Position numbers and translations under genes: made by a program | Notes under the pieces: generated by a model | Told to the model about the DNA's origin: nothing | Databases searched by the model: none | What the model saw: the letters and a program-made list of their open reading frames with translations, nothing else | In this document: positions 25,626 through 33,931 of the stretch, one piece after another | How positions within the stretch are numbered: the first letter of the stretch is position 1 | How the letters are laid out: each line of letters begins with the position of its first letter | Assembly: GCF_030505615.1 (NCBI RefSeq) | Contig: NZ_CP129992.1 | Coordinates: 62,001-126,000, forward strand | From: Salinibaculum rarum | GTDB taxonomy: Archaea; Halobacteriota; Halobacteria; Halobacteriales; Haloarculaceae | Reading direction: 5' to 3' | Length of the DNA: 64,000 nt

Positions 25626-26698
25626 CGGCCTTTCTCACCGGCTTTCCCGGCTTTCTCGGCGTCTCGCTGACCGAACGGCTGCTCGAACGCGGCGAGACTG
25701 TTACCTGTCTCGTCCAGCCGAAGTACCACGACACCGCCGGCGAGCGCGCAGAGGAGCTCCGACATTCGACCGGCGTTGCGAGCGAGCGCCTCACGCTTGT
25801 GACCGGTGACATCACCGACCCGAATCTCGGTCTGGACGACCCCGAAACCGTCCGAGAGCAGACGAGCGAACTCTACCACCTCGCGGCCATCTACGACCTC
25901 GGTGTCGACCGTGCGCCCGCCGAGGCGGTCAACGTCGGCGGCACAGAACGAGTCCTCGATTTCACAATGCAGGCCGGCGTCGAGCGCCTGCACTACGTCA
26001 GCACCTGCTACGTCAGCGGTCGCCACGACGGCGTGTTCGGTCCCGACGACCTCGATGTGGGCCAGTCGTTCAACAACCACTACGAGGCGACGAAATTCGA
26101 GGCCGAGGTCGCCGTCCAGGAACGGATGGACGACGGTCTCCCGGCGACAATCTACCGGCCGGCAATCGCCGTCGGCGACAGCCAGACTGGCGAGACGGCA
26201 AAGTACGACGGGCTCTACTATCTGCTGAGACTGTTCGACCGCCAGCCCAGGATTGCGGTGGGGCCGATCCACCCGCCCAGTCGGCGATACGAGTTCAACG
26301 TCGTCCCGCGGGATTTCGTCGTCGACGCTATCGCCGAGTTGAGCGGACGCGCGGAGACTGCGGGGTCGGTGTTCCAGCTCTGTAACCCGAACCCGCCGAC
26401 GGTTCGGCAACTCCTGGCGCTGTGTGTCGAGGCGCTCGGTCGGCGTATCGTGCCTGTTCCGGTTCACGCCGGCGCGACTCGCCGTCTGTTAGAGCGGTTC
26501 GACTGGCTCGCGCGAGCGCTGGACGTAGAGCCGGCGACGATGGACTATCTCGCACACCCGACGCGGTACGTCTCCCCGAACACCCAGCGGGCGCTGGCAG
26601 AGACCGACATCTCCTGTCCGCCGCTGTCGGCGTATCTCGATACGCTGGTCGCGTACATGCGCGCCCACCCCGAGGTGTCGGCCGACGCGATGGTCTAG
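25622..26698 (+). CDS. Extended SDR, thioester-reductase/male-sterility-like
   Basis: A 358-residue NAD(P)-binding protein. TGFPGFLG at 7-14 is the variant of the glycine motif typical of fatty acyl-CoA and thioester reductases (NAD_binding_4) rather than of sugar epimerases. The catalytic pair is in NNHYEATKFEAE (YxxxK), with VSTCYVSG as the Ser/Thr strand. It overlaps the upstream aldehyde dehydrogenase by 4 bp. A reductase that makes an aldehyde from a thioester next to an enzyme that handles aldehydes is a sensible pair, but the substrate is not known. Confidence 0.82.
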   Translation: MTAFLTGFPGFLGVSLTERLLERGETVTCLVQPKYHDTAGERAEELRHSTGVASERLTLVTGDITDPNLGLDDPETVREQTSELYHLAAIYDLGVDRAPAEAVNVGGTERVLDFTMQAGVERLHYVSTCYVSGRHDGVFGPDDLDVGQSFNNHYEATKFEAEVAVQERMDDGLPATIYRPAIAVGDSQTGETAKYDGLYYLLRLFDRQPRIAVGPIHPPSRRYEFNVVPRDFVVDAIAELSGRAETAGSVFQLCNPNPPTVRQLLALCVEALGRRIVPVPVHAGATRRLLERFDWLARALDVEPATMDYLAHPTRYVSPNTQRALAETDISCPPLSAYLDTLVAYMRAHPEVSADAMV

Positions 26699-26708
26699 CA
26701 AATCGTAG

Positions 26709-26957
26709 CTACGCCTGCCGGTCGACCCACCGACAGAACGCGTCGAAATCGCGGGCGCCAGCCTGGTCAGCGATGCTCCGGAGTGTCCCAGTATCGAGAC
26801 TCCCGTGCATCGGGACACTGACGACGCGAATATCGTCGTCGTTGGTCGGATGTTCGTATCTGAGTTTGACGTGGCTCCCTGTCCGGTCGACGATGTAGAA
26901 TCGGTTTTTCGTGAGCGCCTTCACCACGTCTCGGCCAGAGAAGTCTCGACCGTCCAT
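26709..26957 (-). CDS. hicA: HicA-family mRNA interferase toxin
   Basis: An 82-residue protein with the HicA double-stranded-RNA-binding-like fold: SGRDVVKALTKNRFYIVDRTGSHVKLRY, where His29 in GSHV is the catalytic His, and the C-terminal half VVSVPMHGSLDTGTLRSIADQAG. HicA cleaves mRNA and is neutralised by HicB. The antitoxin gene is immediately upstream with a gap of 3 bp; this antitoxin-first order is the reverse of the textbook hicAB but common in archaea. Confidence 0.92.
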   Translation of the reverse strand: MDGRDFSGRDVVKALTKNRFYIVDRTGSHVKLRYEHPTNDDDIRVVSVPMHGSLDTGTLRSIADQAGARDFDAFCRWVDRQA

Positions 26958-26960
26958 CGA

Positions 26961-27254
26961 TTACTGCATGAACTCGGGGAGTGAGTCGGCATCTTCACGA
27001 GCGCGTTCGACCTCGTCGGGGTCGATACCCAATTCGTCCAGAATCGCACGCTCTTGCTCGGACGTCTCGACCGGGTCGTTTTCCGCTCCGCGCTGGAGTG
27101 AAACAGCCTCATCGAGGTTCGATAGCGCTTCCGAGCGCGTCTTGCCCTGACTGGCAATGCCAGTCTCGACGTCCGTCGCGACCCACCACGTTCCGGAATC
27201 GACGAGCCGAATCTCTTGTTCCGGGTCGTCGCCGTCGGCAGTCGAACTCGCCAT
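26961..27254 (-). CDS. hicB: HicB-family antitoxin
   Basis: A 97-residue protein. The partial RNase-H-like fold of HicB is visible in IRLVDSGTWWVATDVETGIASQGKTRSEALSNLDEAV, followed by an acidic C-terminal part with a helix (ILDELGIDPDEVERARED). There is no clear helix-turn-helix or ribbon-helix-helix domain, so DNA binding, if any, would differ from classical HicB. ATG at 27254 is chosen because a TATA element inside an inverted repeat lies 25-30 nt upstream; the longer frame would run through it. It is cotranscribed with hicA. Confidence 0.9.
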   Translation of the reverse strand: MASSTADGDDPEQEIRLVDSGTWWVATDVETGIASQGKTRSEALSNLDEAVSLQRGAENDPVETSEQERAILDELGIDPDEVERAREDADSLPEFMQ

Positions 27255-27265
27255 AAACGGCTGTA

Positions 27266-27293
27266 GGCCGGAATCGAATAAAAGGATTCGGCC
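27266..27293 (-). promoter_or_regulatory. Inverted repeat over the hicBA TATA box (candidate operator)
   Basis: GGCCGGAATC at 27266-27275 pairs with GATTCGGCC at 27285-27293 with one bulged G. The 9-nt spacer contains the TATA element, CTTTTATTC on the minus strand, about 27 nt before the hicB ATG. Toxin-antitoxin operons are usually autoregulated, and a repressor bound here would block TBP directly. Confidence 0.55.
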
Positions 27294-27304
27294 GTGAGTG
27301 GCGT

Positions 27305-28072
27305 CTACAATCCGGTCGGATGGTCGATGTACGTCGTGTCGACGCCCCACTCGCCGACGAGTTCTTGCAGCGCCTGTACGCCGAAAGTCTCGGTCGCGTA
27401 GTGGCCGGCCAGGAAAACGTGAATCCCCGCCTCGCGTGCCTCGTGGTAGGCTTTCCCCTTTCCCTCGCCGGTGACCAGCGCGTCGACGTCCTTCTCTACG
27501 GCCTCGTCCAGCCAGTCGACGCCGCTGCCGGTGACGATTGCCACGTCGCGAATCTGTGCCGGCCCGAAGTCGAGCACCTGAATGTCCTGCCCGCCGGTAT
27601 CGAGGTTCGCCTCCAGTCGCTCGGCGAGAGCGTCGACGGTGTACGGGTCGGTCGCGTCACCGCGCTGGCCGATGTACTCGCCGCCGAGTTCGCCAAACGG
27701 CGACCGATTGCCCAGGTCGAGTACGTCGGCGACACCGGCGGCGTTGCCAAACTCCTGGTGGCCGTCCAGCGGGAGATGCGAGACGTACAGTGCAATATCG
27801 TCGTCGAGCAAGGCGGCGATGCGCCGGTACTGTTTGCCCGTCACCCGCTCGAAGCCGCCCCAGGAGATGCCGTGGTGGGTGACGAGCACGTCCGCACCGG
27901 CGTCGCTGGCCCGGTCGATGGTCTCGACGGCGGCGTCGACGGCGAAAGCGACGTGGTCGACCTGCTGTGTCTCGGGACCGACCTGCAGACCGTTGGCACT
28001 CGCATCGAGGTCGGCGTACGCGGCGGTCGCGAGTTCGTCGTCCAGTCTGGCAGAGAGTTCGGAACAGTTCAT
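27305..28072 (-). CDS. Nif3-like dinuclear metal centre protein
   Basis: A 255-residue member of the Nif3/YbgI (GTP cyclohydrolase 1 type 2-like) family. Key segments are NGLQVG near 28-33, VLVTHHGISWG with the two metal-binding His near 67-68, HLPLDGHQEFGN near 98, GSGVDWLDEAV, VTGEGKGKAYHEARE and the final GHYATETFGVQAL. These carry the His/Glu/Asp ligands of the two-metal site. Substrate is unknown in the family. ATG at 28072 gives the usual length. Confidence 0.88.
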   Translation of the reverse strand: MNCSELSARLDDELATAAYADLDASANGLQVGPETQQVDHVAFAVDAAVETIDRASDAGADVLVTHHGISWGGFERVTGKQYRRIAALLDDDIALYVSHLPLDGHQEFGNAAGVADVLDLGNRSPFGELGGEYIGQRGDATDPYTVDALAERLEANLDTGGQDIQVLDFGPAQIRDVAIVTGSGVDWLDEAVEKDVDALVTGEGKGKAYHEAREAGIHVFLAGHYATETFGVQALQELVGEWGVDTTYIDHPTGL

Positions 28073-28127
28073 ACTGGATAGTTGACTGGGCCACGCCGTA
28101 TGCGTTGTGCCGTCCTGCGTCCGGCCG

Positions 28128-29423
28128 TCACTCCGAGCGGACCAGCTGATCGCCGTCCTCGTCGATGAGTCCACGGTCGACCGCGAGGTCGATAACCTCC
28201 GCACACTGTGTCTGGGAGAGGTCGTAGGCGTTGGCGGCGACCGTCTCGATTTCGTCGCGGGCGACCGGAAACTCCCGATTCTGGAGGAGCCGCATCACCT
28301 TGTTGTACTCCAGTGCGGAGATGTTCGTCCGCGCTGGCTGTTCGTCCGTCGTTGTTTCGGACTCCGAAGCCTCAGAATCTGCCGCCTCCTCGGATGCTGT
28401 CGGTTCGGAATCGACCGCCTCCTCGGATTCTGCCGTCTCGGACTCCGCCACGTCGTCGGCGACGTCGGCGGTGTCACTCTCTGCTGGCTCTGCATCTGGG
28501 TCGGGTTCCGTGGCCCCGGCGTCGTCGCTCCCGGATTCAGTGGAAGAACCCTGGAACTCCGCGGGCATCTCCGCTGTCATCGCAGACCGAAGTCTCTCGT
28601 CTTCGTCGTCCTGACTTTCGTCTTCGTCGTCCTCGAGGATGCTGGAGTCAATATCACCGGCCAGCGCCTCGACGTCTTCGGCAGTTACGTCGTCGGTCTC
28701 CGATTCCGGTTCGGTGTCCTCAGCAGCGACGTCGTCGGTCTCCGACGCTGATTCGGTGTCGTCTGTAGTGTCGAACGCATCGGGGACGTCTGCCTCCATC
28801 GCCGACTGTAGCTCGTCGTCTTCGTCGTCGGTGTCGTCGTCATCGTCTTCGAGGATACTGGGGTCTATGTCGCCGGCGAGTGCAGCCACGTCGTCGGCAG
28901 TGACCGGTTCGTCGTCTGCGTCGTCGTCACCTTCGCTCCCTCCGTCGTCTTCGCTTCCGAGTTCTTCCCACTCGTCTTCCTCGTCTGTGGCTTCGGCCGC
29001 GGCGCTCTCTGCGGTCTCGTCCGCGTCTACGTCCTCGGCTGCCGAATCCCACATCTCGTCCCCCGACACCAGTTCAGGTTCCTCGGCTGTTTCGCTCTCG
29101 TCGGCCGACGCAGTCTCCTCGGTCGGCTGTGAGCCCGCAGCGGCTCCGGCAGACGCTGTCTCGTCTAACCCACTGCCGGTCGAATCGACGTCGTCGGCGG
29201 CAGAAACAGCGCCACTCGGGCGGTCGTCGGCTGTACTCAACGAGATGTCGTCGCCGTCGAGAACGGCGTCGAGAACCGTTTCGAGTTTCTGGCGACAGGC
29301 CGGGCATAGTGTCGCCGTGGTCGCGTCCCCGTCGTCCTGGCGTGGCTCGGGGACGACAGCGTACTCCTGGAGTCGCGTGTCCAGTGAGCCCCCACAGAAG
29401 TAACACGAAGAGAGATGGTCCAT
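28128..29423 (-). CDS. Zinc-finger protein with acidic repeats and C-terminal winged-helix-like domain
   Basis: A 431-residue three-part protein. The N-terminal 50 residues form a CYFCGG...CPACRQ zinc knuckle. The centre (about 60-365) is extremely acidic and Ser/Thr/Ala-rich, with a repeated unit whose core ALAGDID.SILEDD occurs twice, each time followed by a SAM.A..P..F stretch. The last 65 residues (RTNISALEYNKVMRLLQNREFPVARDEIETVAANAY onward) are far less biased and look like a compact winged-helix domain. It might be a DNA- or RNA-binding scaffold. Function is unknown. It lies 41 bp downstream of speB. Confidence 0.75.
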   Translation of the reverse strand: MDHLSSCYFCGGSLDTRLQEYAVVPEPRQDDGDATTATLCPACRQKLETVLDAVLDGDDISLSTADDRPSGAVSAADDVDSTGSGLDETASAGAAAGSQPTEETASADESETAEEPELVSGDEMWDSAAEDVDADETAESAAAEATDEEDEWEELGSEDDGGSEGDDDADDEPVTADDVAALAGDIDPSILEDDDDDTDDEDDELQSAMEADVPDAFDTTDDTESASETDDVAAEDTEPESETDDVTAEDVEALAGDIDSSILEDDEDESQDDEDERLRSAMTAEMPAEFQGSSTESGSDDAGATEPDPDAEPAESDTADVADDVAESETAESEEAVDSEPTASEEAADSEASESETTTDEQPARTNISALEYNKVMRLLQNREFPVARDEIETVAANAYDLSQTQCAEVIDLAVDRGLIDEDGDQLVRSE

Positions 29424-29464
29424 GCCTGAACGGAGCGGTGCGGGTGGCAAAAACCCAACGCCCG

Positions 29465-30262
29465 TCAGGCGTCGGCGCAAGCGTAGACGAACGCCCGAAG
29501 GAGTTTCGCTGCCAGTGTCGCCGCCTGTCCGTCGTCGCGGTCGTTGACTTCCACCACGTCGAAGCCGACGCTGTGGGGTGCGACCGACCGGACTACGTCG
29601 TGCATGGTCGACGGCTCCAGTCCGAACGGTTCTTTCGTTCCCGTCCCCGGCGCGAAGCCGGGGTCTGCGGCGTCGATATCAACACTCAGGTACGCGTCAC
29701 CTACAAAGTCGGGGTCCCAGGATGGGACGTCTGCCGGCGGGACGACAGTCACGTCCGCCCCCTCGGCCCGGGCCCACTCGGCTTCACAGCCAGCGCGGGC
29801 GCCCAGGATGATGGCCCGGTCTGCGACGTCGAGTGCGTGGCGAGTGACAGTCGCGTGGCTCAGTTCGTTCCCGGCGTAGGACTCCCGGAGGTCCAGGTGG
29901 GCATCGAGACAGACGAACACGTCCGGGTCCAGCGCACGGACCCCGGCGACGGTGACGGTGTGTTCGCCGCCCACGAGCAGCGGCACAGCGCCCCCGGCCG
30001 TGAAATCAGAGAGGGCACCGCCGAGAAAGTCGAGATACTCGGCAGTGTCGTCCGTGGGCGCGATGTTACCGTGGTCGTAGACTGCGAGGTCAGTAAAGTG
30101 AGAGCCTGTGTGCTGGTCGTAATCTTCGAACGAGTTGGCAAGGTGGCGCACGCGGCGCGGGCCAAAGCGGGTGCCGGGCTGGAACGTCGTCGAGACGTCC
30201 AGTGGCGCACCGACGACGGCGTAGTCGGCTTCGCTCCGGTTGGCCACGGCGCCGGGAAACAT
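29465..30262 (-). CDS. speB: Agmatinase-like ureohydrolase
   Basis: The 265-residue enzyme has all six Mn ligands of the arginase/agmatinase family: His101 in GGEHT, Asp120, His122 and Asp124 in DAHLDLRE, Asp195 and Asp197 in SVDIDAADP. It is about 40 residues shorter than E. coli SpeB. Its ATG overlaps the eIF5A stop in TAATG, so it is translated from the eIF5A message. In Haloferax the corresponding pair led to the proposal that the enzyme acts in eIF5A hypusination, on free agmatine or on the agmatine-modified protein. Confidence 0.92.
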   Translation of the reverse strand: MFPGAVANRSEADYAVVGAPLDVSTTFQPGTRFGPRRVRHLANSFEDYDQHTGSHFTDLAVYDHGNIAPTDDTAEYLDFLGGALSDFTAGGAVPLLVGGEHTVTVAGVRALDPDVFVCLDAHLDLRESYAGNELSHATVTRHALDVADRAIILGARAGCEAEWARAEGADVTVVPPADVPSWDPDFVGDAYLSVDIDAADPGFAPGTGTKEPFGLEPSTMHDVVRSVAPHSVGFDVVEVNDRDDGQAATLAAKLLRAFVYACADA

Positions 30263-30633
30263 TAGACGATTTTGCGCTGTTCCTCGTACTGGAGGAACTC
30301 GATTTCGTCGTCGGCCGAGAGGTCTTCCTCGCCGGCGCGCATGACGAAGTTGTCGTAGGTTTCGAGGTCCATGACCTGTACCTCGTCGTCACGGACGTCG
30401 AGCACCTGGCCCTGTTTCCGGTTGATAATCGGGACCCAGACCTTCGCGTCGACAGGCTGAGAGAGCGAGCGCTTCTTGCCGTCGAAGACGCCCTTCGCGT
30501 CGATACGCGCCTTCGCACTGCCGTGTTTGCCGGGCTTGGCCGTGCTGTAGGAGGTAATCTTACAGGGAGTGTCGTCAATCATCACGTAGCTTCCTTCGTC
30601 AAGGTCGCGAACTTCCGTCTGCTGTCGTGGCAT
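30262..30633 (-). CDS. eif5A: Translation factor aIF5A (hypusine-containing)
   Basis: A 123-residue protein with an SH3-like N-terminal domain and a C-terminal OB fold. The hypusination loop [15 protein letters not shown] has the target Lys36 in the invariant KPGKHG. The factor helps ribosomes at difficult peptide bonds and during termination. It is the first gene of a tight operon with the agmatinase-like gene (1-bp overlap), and the modifying deoxyhypusine synthase is also in this window. Confidence 0.97.
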   Translation of the reverse strand: MPRQQTEVRDLDEGSYVMIDDTPCKITSYSTAKPGKHGSAKARIDAKGVFDGKKRSLSQPVDAKVWVPIINRKQGQVLDVRDDEVQVMDLETYDNFVMRAGEEDLSADDEIEFLQYEEQRKIV

Positions 30634-30677
30634 GCTCCGGGATAATCTACCGGCGAGTATAAACGGTTTGGAATGGC

Positions 30678-32414
30678 TCAGCGGCCGTCGTCGCCGTCGT
30701 CGGACTGCTGGACCGCCGCGTCACTGAATCCGAGCGCGCCGTTTGCCGCCTCTTCGTCCTCACGCTGGCGGAGGTTCTGCCGGGTGAACTGCGGTTTCGC
30801 ACGGATGCCTCGCTGTTTCCGGAACGACCGATAGAGCAAGAACCCGACCCCGAGCGTGAGCGCGCCTGCCGTCGCGATGGCGGCGGTCGAGTCCGGCTGG
30901 AACGAGTACAGCATCGACGTGGAGATACCCCCGGCAGCGAGTGCCAGTCCCAGCACCAGCCGCTTACCGAGGCGTTCGAGCACTCGCTCGGAGTCTTCGA
31001 CGTCCGCGCGGATGTGGAAGTCCTCGCGTTCGACCCGGTCGAGTGCGTCCTCGATTTTCGGCGGAATCCGTACGGTCGATTCGACGGCATCCCGACCCTC
31101 CTGGACGCGGTCATCGACGAAATCACGGACCCCCGCCTCGATGTACCCCTCCTCGTTGAGATACTCCGTCGCAACGGAGATGAAATCGAAGTCCGGGTCG
31201 AGCGTCACGCAGACGCCCTCGACAACGGTTGCCACCCGGAGAACGAGTGCGAGATTCGACGGGAGCCGAAGCGGGAACTCGTAGATGGTGTCCTCGACTT
31301 GCTGGACGATTTGCTGGACGCGGTACTGCTCGACGTCCTCACCGCGAGCGTCGGCGATGGCCAGTTCCATCACGTCGCTCATCACCTGTCGGTCGGCCTC
31401 GGGACTGAGCGTCCCCATCTCGATGAGCGTATCGAGGATGGCATCGATGTCCTGGGCGGCGACAGCGGTGTAGAAGTCGACGATTTTGTTCTGGATGAAC
31501 GGGTCGACGTAGCCACTCATGCCGAAGTCGTAGAACACGAGCGTCCCGTCGTCTTGCACGGCGAGATTGCCGGGGTGGGGGTCGGCGTGGAAGACGCCGT
31601 CCTCGATAATCATATCCAGGTAGGCCCGCTGGAGTGTCTCCGCCAGGCGGGTCCGGTCGAGATGCTGCGTGTCCAGTTCCTCGACGTCGGAGATTTTCGT
31701 CCCGGGGACGTACTCCATAGTCAGGACGCGACCCGTCGAGTGGGTGCCGATGACCTCCGGGATGCGGATGTCGTCGTTGTCCTGGAAGTTGGCCTTGATT
31801 TCGGTAAGCATCCGGGCCTCGCGGTTGTAGTCCATCTCCTGGCGGATGGTCCGGTCGAACTCGTCGGCCAGCGTCTCCAGGGAAAACGCCTGTGCGTCGC
31901 CGACGAAACGGATGAGCAGCGGAATCGACCAGCGGACGACCTTCAGGTCGGACTCGACGAGGTCCTTGACACCAGGGCGTCGAATCTTCACGGCGACCGG
32001 TTTTCCGTCGATTTCGGCGTAGTAGACCTGCCCGAGGCTGGCACCGCTGATGGCGTCGGTATCGAACTCGGCAAAGCGCTCCTCGACGGGACCGAGTTCC
32101 TCCTCGAGGACAGCCTTGGCATCGGGCCACTCGGCCGGCGGGACGCTGTCCTGGAGTTTCGTGAACTCGTCGATGTACTCCGGCGGGAGAATGTCCGGCC
32201 GGGTCGAGAGCAGTTGGCCCAGTTTGATGAAGGTCGGGCCGAGCGTGAGCAGGGAGTTCAAAAGCGACGCCGCACGGTTGCGCCGCTGCTCGTTTGACAC
32301 ATCCCGGGAGCCGCCAAACAGCAGGAATCGCCGGCGGTCACGGGCGTACGCAAGCATCAGCGGCAGGAACTGGTAGGCGACGACGACGAACCGCCAGTAC
32401 GCACGCAGGTTCAC
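30678..32414 (-). CDS. ABC1/UbiB-family atypical kinase
   Basis: The 578-residue protein has the UbiB/ADCK layout: a membrane-proximal N-terminal helix, the KxGQ motif at 64-67 ([13 protein letters not shown]), an Ala-rich loop ASLGQVY instead of the normal glycine loop, VAVKIRRPG with the ATP Lys, HADPHPGN as catalytic loop and YDFGMSG as metal motif. Two C-terminal membrane segments near 500-550 ([28 protein letters not shown]) anchor it. These kinases support quinone or isoprenoid-lipid metabolism. It starts with GTG at 32414, only 6 bp after the Hsp20 stop. Confidence 0.9.
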   Translation of the reverse strand: MNLRAYWRFVVVAYQFLPLMLAYARDRRRFLLFGGSRDVSNEQRRNRAASLLNSLLTLGPTFIKLGQLLSTRPDILPPEYIDEFTKLQDSVPPAEWPDAKAVLEEELGPVEERFAEFDTDAISGASLGQVYYAEIDGKPVAVKIRRPGVKDLVESDLKVVRWSIPLLIRFVGDAQAFSLETLADEFDRTIRQEMDYNREARMLTEIKANFQDNDDIRIPEVIGTHSTGRVLTMEYVPGTKISDVEELDTQHLDRTRLAETLQRAYLDMIIEDGVFHADPHPGNLAVQDDGTLVFYDFGMSGYVDPFIQNKIVDFYTAVAAQDIDAILDTLIEMGTLSPEADRQVMSDVMELAIADARGEDVEQYRVQQIVQQVEDTIYEFPLRLPSNLALVLRVATVVEGVCVTLDPDFDFISVATEYLNEEGYIEAGVRDFVDDRVQEGRDAVESTVRIPPKIEDALDRVEREDFHIRADVEDSERVLERLGKRLVLGLALAAGGISTSMLYSFQPDSTAAIATAGALTLGVGFLLYRSFRKQRGIRAKPQFTRQNLRQREDEEAANGALGFSDAAVQQSDDGDDGR

Positions 32415-32420
32415 CGTCGC

Positions 32421-32774
32421 TCACCCATCGATGGGAATCGTCGTCTCCGGCACGGCCGACTGCTTGGGGATGTGAAGCTCTAACACCCCACGCTCGATGG
32501 TCCCTTCGGCACCGGATCCGGTCGCGTCCGGCGGGAGCGGGAGTTCGGCGTCCAGGAACAGCGAGCGCTCCTCGCTGACGTACCGGAATTCCGGCGGGAC
32601 ATCCTTCTCGCGGCGTGCCTCGATGGCGAGTTTGCCGCTCTCGACGCGCGCGTCGACGGTTTCCGGGGTCGTTCCGGGCAAATCGATGACGAGCACGTAC
32701 GCGTCCTCACCTTCCAGCAGGTCGGCATACACTGCGTCGGGCAGGTCACGCAACGCCTCTCGGAGCGCGGACAT
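32421..32774 (-). CDS. Small heat-shock protein (Hsp20 family)
   Basis: A 117-residue alpha-crystallin-type protein. The domain covers nearly the whole length: YVLVIDLPGTTPETVDARVESGKLAIEARR, FRYVSEERSLFLDAELPLP and GVLELHIPKQ (the A-x-x-x-n-GVL-like signature, here ERGVLELHIP). The N-terminal arm is short (about 20 residues), and the C-terminal I-x-I anchor appears as TIPI. It holds unfolding proteins. The UbiB-like kinase follows after 6 bp, so the two form one transcription unit. Confidence 0.9.
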   Translation of the reverse strand: MSALREALRDLPDAVYADLLEGEDAYVLVIDLPGTTPETVDARVESGKLAIEARREKDVPPEFRYVSEERSLFLDAELPLPPDATGSGAEGTIERGVLELHIPKQSAVPETTIPIDG

Positions 32775-32840
32775 ACCACGTCGTATGGGCGGACCAGCGT
32801 TAAAGGCCCCGGTACGACCCGGACACTCACTCCGTTGCCC

Positions 32841-33479
32841 TCACTCGGCGAGGTCGGTCAGCGCGGCCACGCGGTCGGCATTGAGCATCCGCTCGCCCGC
32901 CCAGTTCCGGTCGGGCCGGGAGACGTGAATCCCGTCGATACCCGCGTTGTGAGCGGCCTCGACGTCTGTCGGGTCGTCACCGACCATCGCGCCGACGTGG
33001 CCGTTGTGTGCGACACCCAACTCCGACATCGCCATCTCGACCGGCGTCGGGTCGGGTTTCCAGCCCGTCTCGTCGGAGCAACAGACGACGGTGTCGAACC
33101 AGTCGGCGATGTCGAGCCGGTCCAGCACCGGCCCGGTCAGGTACTCCTGGCAGTGTGTGACGACGCCGACCGGCATCTCCAGGTTCGGAACGAACGCCGC
33201 CGCGTCGTCGTAGACGTACGTCGATTCGGCCCGCGTCCTCGGGTCCTCGACCTCGTGGAACACGTCCCAGAAGCGGTCGGGGTCGATGTCACCCGCGGTG
33301 AGCAACTGCTCGCGTGCGTTGCCGATGCCGTACCACAGCAACTCGGCCTCGCGGTCGGAGAACTCGTGACCCAGCCGGTCGCCAATCTCGCCGACCACGT
33401 CGTGGATGTACGGCTGTTCGATGTCCACGACGGTCCCGTCGAGGTCTAACAGCCAGAAGTCGTAGTCGTCACCGGCCAT
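32841..33479 (-). CDS. HAD-family phosphatase
   Basis: A 212-residue HAD hydrolase. Motif I is DLDGT (12-16, both catalytic Asp present), motif II is VVTHC, motif III the Lys in GWKPDPTP, and motif IV MVGDDPTDVEAAHNAG. A helical cap lies between motifs I and II. This is the phosphoglycolate-phosphatase-like subfamily; the substrate cannot be read from sequence. It has its own 5' region upstream of 33479. Confidence 0.9.
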   Translation of the reverse strand: MAGDDYDFWLLDLDGTVVDIEQPYIHDVVGEIGDRLGHEFSDREAELLWYGIGNAREQLLTAGDIDPDRFWDVFHEVEDPRTRAESTYVYDDAAAFVPNLEMPVGVVTHCQEYLTGPVLDRLDIADWFDTVVCCSDETGWKPDPTPVEMAMSELGVAHNGHVGAMVGDDPTDVEAAHNAGIDGIHVSRPDRNWAGERMLNADRVAALTDLAE

Positions 33480-33607
33480 CGGATTCAGCTTCTAGGTCGG
33501 TTGGAGATAAGTACGTTCCGGTGAATATGACCGGTGGTTGCGTCTCACAGCCCGCCACTGTGGGAGAGTCCGACGGCACCGACAGACGCCGGTTCCTGGC
33601 GGGGAGA

Positions 33608-33886
33608 TTATTCGTAGAGTTCGTCGAACCGCCCGGCGAGTTCGATGTCTTTCTCGGTAATCCCGCCGGCGTCGTGGGTGGTCAGCCTGACTTCGACTTC
33701 CCCCCAGGTAATCGTCATCTCGGGGTGGTGCCAGGCGTCCTCTGCGACGCCGCCCGCTCCCGACGCGAAGCCGATTCCGTCGAGATAGGAGTCGAAGTCG
33801 TATCTGCGGACGATTTCGTCGCCCTCCTGGGACCACTCTTCGGGGAGCTGTGCTTCGATTTCCGCGGCCGTGAGTACGTCTGCCAT
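33608..33886 (-). CDS. Pterin-4a-carbinolamine dehydratase
   Basis: A 92-residue protein matching PCD/DCoH. The active-site set is complete: His53-His54 in WHHPEM, His71 in TTHDAGGIT, and Asp80. The enzyme dehydrates 4a-hydroxy-tetrahydropterin after aromatic amino-acid hydroxylation; in organisms without such hydroxylases it may act in molybdopterin or other pterin metabolism. The ATG at 33886 (MADVL) matches the usual N-terminus; seven upstream codons are unlikely to be translated. Confidence 0.93.
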   Translation of the reverse strand: MADVLTAAEIEAQLPEEWSQEGDEIVRRYDFDSYLDGIGFASGAGGVAEDAWHHPEMTITWGEVEVRLTTHDAGGITEKDIELAGRFDELYE

Positions 33887-33931
33887 GCACGGACGAACGG
33901 CTGCCACGCCGAAGATAGTTTGGGTGGAAAA

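Noticed and set aside
28360..29100. Repetitive TCGTC/CTCGG-rich DNA that might be mistaken for a repeat array
   Set aside because: The repeats have no fixed unit or spacer length; they encode the acidic low-complexity part of a protein. It is not CRISPR.
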